A stretch of 64,000 nt of DNA from Halomontanus rarus (GTDB lineage: Archaea > Halobacteriota > Halobacteria > Halobacteriales > Natrialbaceae). Where the stretch lies: positions 1,674,001 through 1,738,000 of the forward strand of contig NZ_CP071597.1 of the NCBI RefSeq assembly GCF_017357405.1. The letters are read 5' to 3'. The notes beneath the pieces are model-generated. The model was given only the letters and a program-made list of their open reading frames with translations, made no database searches and was not told the DNA's origin. Position 1 is the first letter of the stretch; each line of letters opens with the position of its first letter. A program made the position numbers and the translations under genes. Shown in pieces: positions 15,837 through 24,009 of the stretch.

Positions 15837-16919
15837 TTATCGTTCTCGCTCGCCGAGGTAGCCCTTCCGACAGTCGGGACAGATATCGCCGGCTCGAAGC
15901 GAGCCGCGATCTCCGGGGGAGACAAACTCGCAGCGAGGGCAGTAAAACTCGGACGGAACGCCGTCGGGTGCCGACGAACCTTCGCCAGGTGCGGGTGCCG
16001 ACTGTGCGCTCGTGATCCCGGTTTCGGGGTTCGAGACGGAGTCGGAGCCGGGTCCAGTGTCGGGTTCCGCACCGACACCGGTATCGGCCGCCGGACGACT
16101 TGCATCGGCTTCGGGATCCGCGTCGACGAAGACCGCGTCGTCGGTCGGATCGGGCGTCGCGGTGTCGTGTTCGGGTCCAGAGCCGGAGTTGCTTTCAGTG
16201 GAGTCCTCCGTCGACGCGTCGAACTCGAGCGTCGTCTCCGAGTCGGATTCACCAATCTGTGCCGGATTGGACCGTGATCCGGGCGGTGACTGTGCGCCCG
16301 GTTCTCCGACCTCGTCGTCGGCGTCGAGTGACCCTTCGTCCGCATCCGCGTCCGCGTCCGTCTCGGGCCACGCAGTCGGCTCGTTCTCCGCCCCGACCGG
16401 GGGCCCGACGTCGTCGGAGTCGGGCCACTCGCCGCGTTCCCGCTCGGGATCGCGTGACTCGTCCTCGTCATCGTCCTCGAGAATTTCGGCGTCGTCGGTG
16501 ATCGGGTCGCCGTTCTCGTCGGTGGGATGGTCGGGATCGGACTCGAGGTCCGAGTCGGAGTCGGAGTCGGGGTCGGGGTCGGGGTCGGGGCCGCCATCGC
16601 TCGCACCGGCGTCGACGGCGGAACCGGATTCGGGCGACGGTGGGTCGTCTCGTCCGTCGGCGGACGGCTCGTTCGGTACGGCGGCTGTCTCGGGTTCGGT
16701 GGAGGGGGAAGTCGACGTCGACGCGGAACCGGACGTCTCGGATTCGGGAGGGAGGCTCGTCACTTCGGTGTTTTCACTGAGGACGTTTCGTTCGCCACAG
16801 CGAGCACACTCCTCGTACTCCTCGACGCTGACGACGACTTCACTGCCCCGTTCTTCGCGCTCACGCTCGACTTCGGGCTCGCCGTAGTCGTGCCCGAGCA
16901 GCGAACATCGCAGGACCAT
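15837..16919 (-). CDS. zinc-ribbon protein with long acidic linker (DUF7093-like)
   Basis: The 360-residue product has a conserved N-terminus MVLRCSLLGHDYGEPEVERE with a CxxC pair (EECARCGERN) at about 39-42, a very acidic linker of about 250 residues rich in D, S, E, P and G, and a C-terminal zinc ribbon (FYCPRCEFVS ... ICPDCRKGYLGERER). Two split CxxC pairs at each end imply structural zinc sites. The linker includes perfect hexamer repeats. This resembles the DUF7093 family of haloarchaea, function unknown. The ATG at 16919 is chosen at the start of the conserved block; the open frame upstream is not coding-like. Confidence 0.7.
   Translation of the reverse strand: MVLRCSLLGHDYGEPEVEREREERGSEVVVSVEEYEECARCGERNVLSENTEVTSLPPESETSGSASTSTSPSTEPETAAVPNEPSADGRDDPPSPESGSAVDAGASDGGPDPDPDPDSDSDSDLESDPDHPTDENGDPITDDAEILEDDDEDESRDPERERGEWPDSDDVGPPVGAENEPTAWPETDADADADEGSLDADDEVGEPGAQSPPGSRSNPAQIGESDSETTLEFDASTEDSTESNSGSGPEHDTATPDPTDDAVFVDADPEADASRPAADTGVGAEPDTGPGSDSVSNPETGITSAQSAPAPGEGSSAPDGVPSEFYCPRCEFVSPGDRGSLRAGDICPDCRKGYLGERER
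16551..16590 (-). repeat. tandem hexamer repeat encoding DP/DS dipeptides
   Basis: Repeats of gagtcg and gggtcg inside the zinc-ribbon gene encode alternating Asp-Pro and Asp-Ser on the minus strand. The units are nearly identical at DNA level, so copy number may vary by slippage without shifting frame. Confidence 0.75.
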
Positions 16920-17040
16920 TGTCACACCGTACCCAGTCACAGCATAAAAAACGTACTGCATACGCGGCCGTGACTGACTTCGCTCGCTGGCCGTGAGCAA
17001 CGGCAAACGTAAAATCCCGGGTCGACCAATACGCTGGTAG

Positions 17041-17337
17041 ATGCGAGCGAAGCAAGAGTACCGAGACCGGGAGTCGACGGAGGTAGCGGTACTCGACGAA
17101 CTCGTCAATCGAACCGACGACGGGATGACCGTCTTCGAACTCCGCGCGGCCGTCGAAGTCGAGATCGACGCGCTCGAGGAGGCGCTGGCCGACCTCAAAG
17201 AGGACGACCTCATCACTGCCGAATATCGAGAGAGTCAGACGGTCATCAAGCCCGACGACCGGGTGGTTCCCGACGAAACGGTCGACGACGACGACGAGTC
17301 GATCGCCGACTGGATCCGAAAGCGGATCCCGTTTTGA
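17041..17337 (+). CDS. small winged-helix-like protein (DUF6432-like)
   Basis: The 98-residue product, MRAKQEYRDRESTEVAVLDE..., follows a winged-helix pattern: VAVLDELVNRTDDGMTVFELR, EVEIDALEEALADLKEDDLI and a wing ending ITAEYRESQTVIKP. It ends with an acidic stretch and DWIRKRIPF. This agrees with my memory of DUF6432, found near the YgfZ-like gene in haloarchaea. A DNA-binding role is inferred from shape only. It is 139 bp upstream of the aminomethyltransferase-like gene on the same strand. Confidence 0.65.
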   Translation: MRAKQEYRDRESTEVAVLDELVNRTDDGMTVFELRAAVEVEIDALEEALADLKEDDLITAEYRESQTVIKPDDRVVPDETVDDDDESIADWIRKRIPF

Positions 17338-17476
17338 ACGGTGGAGAGGCCTCGAACGAGAAACTGAAACTGAAACCTAAAAGAGCCAGTACGACAGCGA
17401 CGAGTCGCTGCGGGACGACGCGTCGAGACACCGAAACATCGAAACGCCTGATACCCTCAGGACCCTCACTGCATCC

Positions 17477-18565
17477 ATGAGTGTCATCGAGTCCGTCCAC
17501 GCCGACCACGGCGCGACGTTCGGCGACCGCGCCGGCCGGCGGGTCGTCGAACACTACGGTCGACCCGAGCGGGCCCACCGCGCGGTCCGAAACGTCGTCG
17601 GATTGCTCGAGTGCGCCTACGGCGTCGTCGTCGTCGAGGGCGACGACCGCCTCGAGTACGTCGACAACGTCGTCTCGAACCGCGTCCCCGACGAGGACGG
17701 ACAGGGCTGTTACGCGCTCGTCCTCGACCCGCAGGGCGGGATCGAGATCGAACTCTACGTCTACAACGCCGGCGAACGATTGCTGCTGTTCACGCCGCCG
17801 AACCTGGCCGAGCCCCTCGCCGATGACTGGTCGGGGAAGGTCTTCATCCAGGACGTCGAAATCCGCGTCGCGACCGACGACTTCGCGGTCTTCGGCGTCC
17901 ACGGCCCGCAGGCGACGGAGAAGGTCGCGGGCGTTCTCAACGGCGCCTCGACGCCAGATCACCGCTTCTCGTTCGTCCGCGGGACGATGGACACGGAGGG
18001 CGTGACCGTCGTCCGGACCGACGCCCTCGGCGGCGAGGAGAGCTACGAGATCATCTGTGCGAGCGCCGACGCCGAGGCCGTCTACGACACGCTCGCGAAC
18101 CGCGGGATGAGCGCCGCCCCCTTCGGCTACCGAACGTGGGACACGCTCACGCTCGAGGCGGGGACGCCGCTGTTCGAGACCGAACTCGAGGGTCGGATTC
18201 CGAACGTCCTGGGACTGCGGAGCGCGCTGGACTTCGAGAAGGGCTGTTACGTCGGCCAGGAGGTCGTCTCGCGCGTGGAGAACCGCGGACAGCCGTCGAA
18301 GCGGCTGGTCGGACTCGAACTCGAGGGGTCAGCCGTCCCGGAGTCGGGCGCGGCCGTCTTCGCCGGCGACGCGGCCGTCGGCGAGGTGACCCGCGCCGAG
18401 ACGAGTCCGATCCTCGAGACGCCGATCGCGCTCGCGGTCGTCGAGTTCGGCCTCGAGGCCGACGCGGTGACGGTGCGCGTCGGCGGCGAGGAGGTTCCCG
18501 CGACGCGGACGGAGCTGCCGTTCGTCGAGGGGTCGGATCGGTCGGGTCGGTTGCCGGTGTACTGA
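17477..18565 (+). CDS. GcvT/YgfZ-like folate-binding protein
   Basis: The 362-residue protein has the folate-binding fold shared by glycine-cleavage T-protein and YgfZ/CAF17. The diagnostic motif KGCYVGQE, whose cysteine is characteristic of YgfZ, lies at residues 255-262 after LRSALDFE. YgfZ-type proteins assist assembly or repair of certain Fe-S clusters in a tetrahydrofolate-dependent way. Genuine GcvT lacks this cysteine motif, so an Fe-S role is favoured over glycine cleavage, although automatic annotation often says aminomethyltransferase. No glycine-cleavage genes are nearby. Confidence 0.8.
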   Translation: MSVIESVHADHGATFGDRAGRRVVEHYGRPERAHRAVRNVVGLLECAYGVVVVEGDDRLEYVDNVVSNRVPDEDGQGCYALVLDPQGGIEIELYVYNAGERLLLFTPPNLAEPLADDWSGKVFIQDVEIRVATDDFAVFGVHGPQATEKVAGVLNGASTPDHRFSFVRGTMDTEGVTVVRTDALGGEESYEIICASADAEAVYDTLANRGMSAAPFGYRTWDTLTLEAGTPLFETELEGRIPNVLGLRSALDFEKGCYVGQEVVSRVENRGQPSKRLVGLELEGSAVPESGAAVFAGDAAVGEVTRAETSPILETPIALAVVEFGLEADAVTVRVGGEEVPATRTELPFVEGSDRSGRLPVY

Positions 18566-18958
18566 ACGTATCGTTCGCGTCTCCCGCTGGCTGTTTTCCG
18601 CTCGTCCCTGTCAGCGGTTGTGATACCAGAGGAACAATTATGTGAGACCGGGCAGAAGCTGTCACAGACCGATGCTCTCGATTCTTCGACTCGCGTAGCA
18701 CGCCGCCGTCCTCGCGCCCGTAGCGCCGCTGGGCAACTCGTGGCCTACCCCGCTGGAGCCTCGGCTCCTCGCGTGTGACGACGGCTCCGGCGGTATCGCA
18801 CACTGACCGACGATTCGACTACGACGGAGTATGCACGACGATCACCACGGACGAAACGAGGCGTATCGCTATCGATTCCGAAAATCGAACTCGCAGTCCC
18901 ACAGACACGCACCGCGACCGGCAGCGCGCACCGGCACCGACTCGAGCGGGTGGTCTCG
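18566..18958. other. intergenic, 393 bp, with a stable hairpin and a microORF
   Basis: GGAGC-CTCG-GCTCC at 18755-18768 can form a stable short hairpin. A 43-codon frame from an ATG at 18831 (MHDDHHGRNEAYRYRFRKSN...) ends in a TGA overlapping the ABC gene's ATG as ATGA; its Arg/His-rich composition is unlike neighbouring acidic proteins, so it is probably not translated. No clear TATA box was found. The region may be a structured leader of the ABC exporter gene. Confidence 0.35.
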
Positions 18959-20812
18959 ATGAGAGACGACGACGAGGCGTTCGCGGGCCAGCGCGAGCGG
19001 ATCGACGCCCCGATGAGACGGCTCTTCGGCACCTACGGCCGGCGCAACTGGCGCCCGCTCGCCGTCGGCGTCGTCGCGAGCGCGGCCTCGCACGTCCTCG
19101 GCTTGCTCCCCATCCTGATCCTCGGGGTCACCCTCGACGCGGTCTTCCTCGAGACGCGCCCCTACGCGTTTCCGGGGGTGCCCGAGGCGTGGGTGCCCGA
19201 AGACCGGATCGCCCAGTTCTGGCTGTCGGTCGGACTGGTGTTCGCCACGTTCGCCCTCTCGGCGGTCGCGGCGTGGATTCAGGGACTCGGCCTGAACGCC
19301 TTCGCCCAGCGGATCCAGCACGAAGTCCGGACCGACACCTACGACGCCATGCAGGACCTCGACATGGCCTTCTTCGCCGAGAAGGAGACCGGCGAGATGA
19401 CGTCGATCCTCTCGAACGACGTGAACCGACTCGAGCAGTTCCTCAACGGCGGGTTCAACGTCGCCTGCATGCTGACGTTCACCGTCGGCGGCGTCGCCCT
19501 CTTGATGGCCGTCGAGAACTGGCAGCTCGCGCTGGTGACGCTGATCGCGGTGCCGATCATCGCGGTCTTCACCCACTGGTTCGTCCAGAAGGTCCAGCCG
19601 ATCTACGAGGACGTCCGCTCGACCGTCGGGACGCTCAACTCCCGCATCGACGGCAACCTCGGCGGCATCGAGGTCATCAAGGCCAGCAATACGGAGGACT
19701 TAGAGTCCGGACGCGTCGCCGAAACCTCCGACGAGTACTACCGGCGAAACTGGGACGCGATCCGGCTGAGCGTCGCCTTCTTCCCCGGGCTGCGGGTGAT
19801 CGGCGGCGCCGGCTTCCTGCTGACGTTCGTCGTCGGCGGCTACTGGGTCTTCCTCGGCGCACCGGGACCGTTCTCGGGCGAGTTGACGGCGGGGACGTTC
19901 GTCGTCTTCGTCCTCTACAGCCAGCGGATGGTGTTCCCGATGGCCCAGTTCGGCCAGCTGATCAACCTCTACCAGCAGGCTCGCGCCTCCGCCGAGCGGA
20001 TTTTCGGCCTGATGGAACAACCCAACCGACTCGAGACCGATCCGGACGCGCCGCCGCTTTCGGTCGGGGAGGCCCGCGTCGAGTACGACGACGTGACCTT
20101 CGGCTACGAGGAGGACGAACGGGTTCTGGAAGACCTCTCTTTCACCCTCGAAGGCGGCGAGACGCTGGCGTTCGTCGGTCCCACGGGGGCCGGCAAGTCC
20201 ACCGCGTTGAAGCTCCTGTTGCGCTTTCACGACGTCGATCGGGGTGCGATCCGGATCGACGGACAGGACGTCCGCGAGGTGGAGCTGGGCAGCCTCCGGC
20301 GGTCGATCGGCTACGTGAGCCAGGAGACGTTCCTGTTCTCGGGGTCGGTCCGGGACAACATCGCCTACGGACAGGGCGACGTCAGCGACGAGACCGTTCG
20401 CGAGGCCGCGAAAGCGGCCCAGGCCCACGAATTCGTCACCGAACTGAGCGAGGGATACGACACGAAGGTCGGCGAGCGCGGCGTCAAACTCTCCGGCGGC
20501 CAGCGCCAGCGCGTCGGCATCGCCCGCGTGCTGTTGCAAGATCCCGACGTCCTGATCCTAGACGAGGCGACCAGCGACGTCGACACGGAGACCGAACGCG
20601 CGATTCAGGCGGGACTGGACGTCCTCACCGAGGACCGAACCACGCTCGCCATCGCCCACCGCCTCTCGACGATCAAGGACGCCGACCAGATCCTGTTCCT
20701 CGAGGACGGTCGCGTGAAAGAACGCGGGACCCACGAGGAGTTGCTCGCGTCGGAGGGACGGTACGCCGACCTCTGGGGCGTGCAGGCGGGTGAACTCGCG
20801 GCGATAGAGTGA
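18959..20812 (+). CDS. ABC exporter, fused permease and ATPase
   Basis: The 617-residue half-transporter has an N-terminal six-helix export domain (residues about 40-340) and a C-terminal ATPase. The Walker A GPTGAGKST lies at 407-415, the Q-loop and signature region (LSGGQRQRVGIARVLL) near 511, and the Walker B VLILDEATSDVD after it. Such homodimeric MsbA/LmrA-like proteins export lipids, peptides or drugs; the substrate is unknown. An in-frame GTG lies three codons upstream of the chosen ATG. A hairpin terminator follows the stop. Confidence 0.9.
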   Translation: MRDDDEAFAGQRERIDAPMRRLFGTYGRRNWRPLAVGVVASAASHVLGLLPILILGVTLDAVFLETRPYAFPGVPEAWVPEDRIAQFWLSVGLVFATFALSAVAAWIQGLGLNAFAQRIQHEVRTDTYDAMQDLDMAFFAEKETGEMTSILSNDVNRLEQFLNGGFNVACMLTFTVGGVALLMAVENWQLALVTLIAVPIIAVFTHWFVQKVQPIYEDVRSTVGTLNSRIDGNLGGIEVIKASNTEDLESGRVAETSDEYYRRNWDAIRLSVAFFPGLRVIGGAGFLLTFVVGGYWVFLGAPGPFSGELTAGTFVVFVLYSQRMVFPMAQFGQLINLYQQARASAERIFGLMEQPNRLETDPDAPPLSVGEARVEYDDVTFGYEEDERVLEDLSFTLEGGETLAFVGPTGAGKSTALKLLLRFHDVDRGAIRIDGQDVREVELGSLRRSIGYVSQETFLFSGSVRDNIAYGQGDVSDETVREAAKAAQAHEFVTELSEGYDTKVGERGVKLSGGQRQRVGIARVLLQDPDVLILDEATSDVDTETERAIQAGLDVLTEDRTTLAIAHRLSTIKDADQILFLEDGRVKERGTHEELLASEGRYADLWGVQAGELAAIE

Positions 20813-20836
20813 GCCGCCGAATCCGCCCCTAATATC

Positions 20837-20854
20837 AAAAATAGTTCTATTTTT
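20837..20854 (+). terminator. AT-rich hairpin after the ABC exporter gene
   Basis: AAAAATAG-TT-CTATTTTT is a perfect 8-bp inverted repeat with a 2-nt spacer and an oligo-T right arm, 24 nt after the exporter stop codon. Archaeal termination mainly needs oligo-T, so this is a plausible terminator. Confidence 0.55.
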
Positions 20855-20907
20855 GCTTCGCTTCGCTTCTCGAGCCCCCACATATCGGATATCGGGCGGA
20901 TGGAGCG

Positions 20908-20917
20908 TTTATATACC
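20908..20917 (+). promoter_or_regulatory. TATA box of the DUF4013 gene
   Basis: TTTATATACC lies 62 nt before the ATG at 20979, implying a leader of about 35-40 nt. A second box, GTATAATACG near 20926-20935, lies closer. Confidence 0.5.
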
Positions 20918-20978
20918 TGTCGAGCGTATAATACGTTAATCGTACCGCGAGCAACTGCAGACGGACGAGAGGTGTACT

Positions 20979-21677
20979 ATGATACGAGAAGCACTCGGAT
21001 ATTTGCGAGAGAGTGACGACGTCTGGAAGACGAGCATCATCGGCGGCGTGCTGTTGCTGTTCGGCTTCCTGTTGATCCCGCTGTTCGTCGCGTGGGGATA
21101 CGTTGTGGCGGTCGTCGACCGGACGGCCCGCGGCGACGACGAGGCGCCGGTCTTCGAGGACTGGAGCCAGCTGACGATCGACGGGGCGAAAGCGATCGCG
21201 ATCGGCCTCGTGTACTCGTTCGTCCCGATCGTGGTCGGCGCGATTCTGTTCGGCGGGATCTTGCTGAGTTCGGGTGAGACCATCGGGTCGGTCGGCGGAG
21301 CCGGACTGGTCTTCAGCGGACTGCTCACACTCGGGCTGTTACTGGCGGCGGCGTACGCCTTCCCCGCAGCCCTTGCACACTTCGCCGAGAAACGGCGACT
21401 CGGTGCGGGCTTCGATCTCGAGACGATCCGTCCGGTCCTCTGGAACAGGACGTACGCGACCCGCTGGCTGCTGTCGGCCGGGATCATCCTCGCCGGATCG
21501 ATCGTCACGGCCGCGCTCAACGAGATCCCGATGATCGGCCTCCTGCTCGGAGCGATCGTCTCGTTCTACGCGCTGGTCGCAGCCTACTACGTCATCGGCC
21601 AGACCTGGGAGGAACTGCACCCGCTCCCGACCGCCGAACGGGGCGGCGAACTCTCGAGCGATAGACCGGCCGTCTGA
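20979..21677 (+). CDS. DUF4013 membrane protein
   Basis: The 232-residue protein starts MIREALGYLRESDDVWKTSI and has about six hydrophobic segments: a helix pair at 20-50, pairs around 65-85 and 95-125, and two near 160-205. The opening motif and the WGYVVAVVDRTARGDDEAPVFEDW segment are typical of DUF4013, an integral membrane family of unknown function in archaea and bacteria. The C-terminus is short and charged. It is convergent with the halogenase-like gene, 69 bp away, and probably monocistronic. Confidence 0.75.
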   Translation: MIREALGYLRESDDVWKTSIIGGVLLLFGFLLIPLFVAWGYVVAVVDRTARGDDEAPVFEDWSQLTIDGAKAIAIGLVYSFVPIVVGAILFGGILLSSGETIGSVGGAGLVFSGLLTLGLLLAAAYAFPAALAHFAEKRRLGAGFDLETIRPVLWNRTYATRWLLSAGIILAGSIVTAALNEIPMIGLLLGAIVSFYALVAAYYVIGQTWEELHPLPTAERGGELSSDRPAV

Positions 21678-21746
21678 TCGGGCGAGCGCGGTTCGCTCGT
21701 TCCACGCGGCACCGTTGTGAGAACGGTCCCTCGAGACGGGCGGTCC

Positions 21747-23312
21747 CTACTGGCGATTCGGCGCAGCGGCCTGCGCGAACGCCCGCTCGTTTCGGATGTA
21801 GGACTCGACCAGTCCCGATTTGTAGACTTCTTCGTAGGTGAGACACTCGTCGGCCAGTCGCTCGACGAACGCGTTTCGCCGTCGCCACCGCTCTTTGATC
21901 TCCTCGCTCACGGTGAAGTCGTGGGTCTCGTAGAAACTGGATGTCGCCCCCATGTTCCGCATGATGAGGTAGAGACTGGAGGTCGGAAAGGTGAGCATGC
22001 TCAGCTCGGTCCCCTCCTCGGTGACGAGTTCCGAGTCGTAGAGTTCGATCCCGTTCCTGTCGTAGTACTCGATGTACTGTTCGACTCGATCGCTGAGAGG
22101 GATCGATTGCATCGCCTCCCAGAAGGCGTTGTCTCCGTCCGCGAACGCGTAGTGAACGCTGATGAAGTCGTACACGGAGTTCCAGGTTCCGCGGATGTAC
22201 CTGTTGAACGAGTCCCTGATATCGACGTTGTTTATTCGACCGTGGGAGGCGAGCAGGTGCGAGAGCCGGATCGAGTTAGACAGGTGGGTGGTCAGTGCCG
22301 TCGACTGAAGGGGCTCGATGAATCCCAGCGCATTTCCGGTCGCGACGCAGTTTCCGACCCAGGCGTCTTCGTAGAATCCCGAGTCGAACTGATAGCGTTC
22401 GACGTCGCGTAACTCCTCCTCCTCACGGTGTGCTTCGAACTCTGCGAGTGCCTCCGTCTCCGAGACGTACTCGGAGGCGAAGACGTAACCCAGGTCTCGA
22501 TCGTCGAACGTGTCGATCTGCCAGAACCAGCCGTACTCCCCCGTCTCGACGACGGTCGCCGGCACGATCTCTTCGATCGACAGGTCCGCGGTGGCGTGGA
22601 GCGCGGTATCGAGCGGGATATCGAAGCTCTCGTATGCAGCCTCGAGTTTCCCCATCAGCAGGCGCTTGAAACCGGTCGCGTCCACGTAGAGGTCGGACCG
22701 ATACGTGGTGGACTGGCTGCTCACCTGCTCGATCCGGGTGTCGTCCGCGTTCGTCCGAACGTCGGTAATCCGGTCGTCGACGAGCGCGATATCTCGTTCC
22801 CGACAGAGGGTGCGCAGGAAGTCGTTGAAGCGATCGATGCTCAGGTGATACGCCATGTTCGAATAGCCGACGTACGAGTTCTTGGCGGGCGAGTAGACGA
22901 GCGGCGTCTTTCGCTGTTCGACGATCCCTTCGGCGGGTGTCGACATCGCCTGCGTGTCGTAGTAGTGATACAGGGACTCGACCGACCGCGGGTCGCCGAC
23001 GTCAGGTTTCACCGACCGGATGTCGAACGCGTAGTGGAACGGCTCGTTTCCGCACCAGTCCTGAAAGTAGACCGACCCCTTCCAGACCGGTTTGACCTCC
23101 CGCAAGAACCGACCCTCGTCGATCCCGAGAACGCTGTGAAGCAACGGAACGATGGCCTGGTAGGTGCTCTTTCCGACGTTCGTCGGCGATTCGTCGACGT
23201 CGTCGACGACCTCGATCTCGAGGTCCGGGTTCGCCGTCCGAACGGCGAGCGCGGCGAGGAGGCCCGCATCACCCCCGCCGACGACCGTGACGTTGGTTAT
23301 CCTCTCCGCCAT
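21747..23312 (-). CDS. divergent flavin-dependent tryptophan halogenase-like enzyme
   Basis: The 521-residue protein has the flavin-dependent halogenase fold: VVGGGDAG (about 10-17) for FAD, WKGSVYFQDW (77-86) in which Lys78 aligns by eye with the catalytic lysine of PrnA/RebH (Lys79 of PrnA), and GNALGFIEPLQSTALT (326-341) matching the GNAxGFxEPLEST block. Three signature positions differ from my memory of the family: VGE is VGK (46-48), the WxWxIP motif reads WFWQID (262-267), and the Glu of EPLES is Gln336. It is a flavoprotein of this family, but halogenation is not assured. A partner flavin reductase is not adjacent. Confidence 0.8.
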   Translation of the reverse strand: MAERITNVTVVGGGDAGLLAALAVRTANPDLEIEVVDDVDESPTNVGKSTYQAIVPLLHSVLGIDEGRFLREVKPVWKGSVYFQDWCGNEPFHYAFDIRSVKPDVGDPRSVESLYHYYDTQAMSTPAEGIVEQRKTPLVYSPAKNSYVGYSNMAYHLSIDRFNDFLRTLCRERDIALVDDRITDVRTNADDTRIEQVSSQSTTYRSDLYVDATGFKRLLMGKLEAAYESFDIPLDTALHATADLSIEEIVPATVVETGEYGWFWQIDTFDDRDLGYVFASEYVSETEALAEFEAHREEEELRDVERYQFDSGFYEDAWVGNCVATGNALGFIEPLQSTALTTHLSNSIRLSHLLASHGRINNVDIRDSFNRYIRGTWNSVYDFISVHYAFADGDNAFWEAMQSIPLSDRVEQYIEYYDRNGIELYDSELVTEEGTELSMLTFPTSSLYLIMRNMGATSSFYETHDFTVSEEIKERWRRRNAFVERLADECLTYEEVYKSGLVESYIRNERAFAQAAAPNRQ

Positions 23313-23384
23313 GGGTTCCTCCGAATCCGGTTTTCCGTCATGAATATCAGATCAGGTCTCGAGTCGTCGAGTTCGCACCGATAT

Positions 23385-23396
23385 GGTATATATACC
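23385..23396. promoter_or_regulatory. palindromic TATA element between divergent genes
   Basis: GGTATATATACC is a perfect 12-bp palindrome in the 220-bp gap between the halogenase-like gene (start 23312) and the gene at 23533. Its symmetry lets it serve as TATA box in either direction. It is 73 nt from the halogenase start and 137 nt from the other, so leaders would be present on both transcripts. Confidence 0.5.
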
Positions 23397-23532
23397 CACG
23401 GTATCGCTAGGCATAGCTATTTCGGAGGCGTCACAGAAGCTCACCCTACGTCGGACTCCCCGAGCACCGATTCGCTCCCGAGCGGAACTCGCCGGGAATA
23501 GCATCAAGAGACTCGAGCATGCCTCCCTAGCT

Positions 23533-23958
23533 ATGGTCGACAGCGACAGCGAGAGCGACACCGATATTCACGCCGACTTCGACGAACTCGTCGAGAACGT
23601 TCGAACGCAATCGTCCGCGGCCCCCGGCTCCGACACCGACCGCGTGACGATCCGCAGTCTCGAGGACGTGAGTTACGACGGACTTCGGGAACTCCGCTCG
23701 GCGCTCGAGGGCGAGGGCGAGGACGTCGACCCCGGAAAGCTGGCGTTCTACCTCTCGCCGACGAACGCCGAGCGCGTCCTCGAGGACGCGGACGCGACGG
23801 ACTTCGAGGCGCTCGAGGAGCAACTCGGCCAGCGCGTTCGCGTCGAGGAGGGGATGCCCGAGGACGCGATCCTGTTCATGGACCCGGACGCAGTTAGTGG
23901 GAGCGAAATCGCAGACCCCAGTGCGGTCGCCTGCGGGACGGTCGGGAAGGCGACCTGA
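23533..23958 (+). CDS. acidic haloarchaeal protein of unknown function
   Basis: The 141-residue product begins MVDSDSESDTDIHADFDELV and is strongly acidic. A central segment, VTIRSLEDVSYDGLRELRSAL, and a strand-rich C-terminus (VRVEEGMPEDAILFMDPDAV) suggest a small globular domain; DUF5779 is a possible family from memory, with low certainty. The frame is open upstream to 23383, but the ATG at 23533 starts the acidic coding-like region. No transmembrane or signal segment is present. Confidence 0.6.
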   Translation: MVDSDSESDTDIHADFDELVENVRTQSSAAPGSDTDRVTIRSLEDVSYDGLRELRSALEGEGEDVDPGKLAFYLSPTNAERVLEDADATDFEALEEQLGQRVRVEEGMPEDAILFMDPDAVSGSEIADPSAVACGTVGKAT

Positions 23959-24009
23959 GTCGAGCCTACGGACACACACTCGAAGACGCTTGTATCAGGC
24001 CCGCACCGA

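Noticed and set aside
18775..20793. 672-codon plus-strand frame over the ABC exporter
   Set aside because: It is out of phase with a clear ABC transporter carrying all motifs and is composed mostly of Arg, Pro and Gly.
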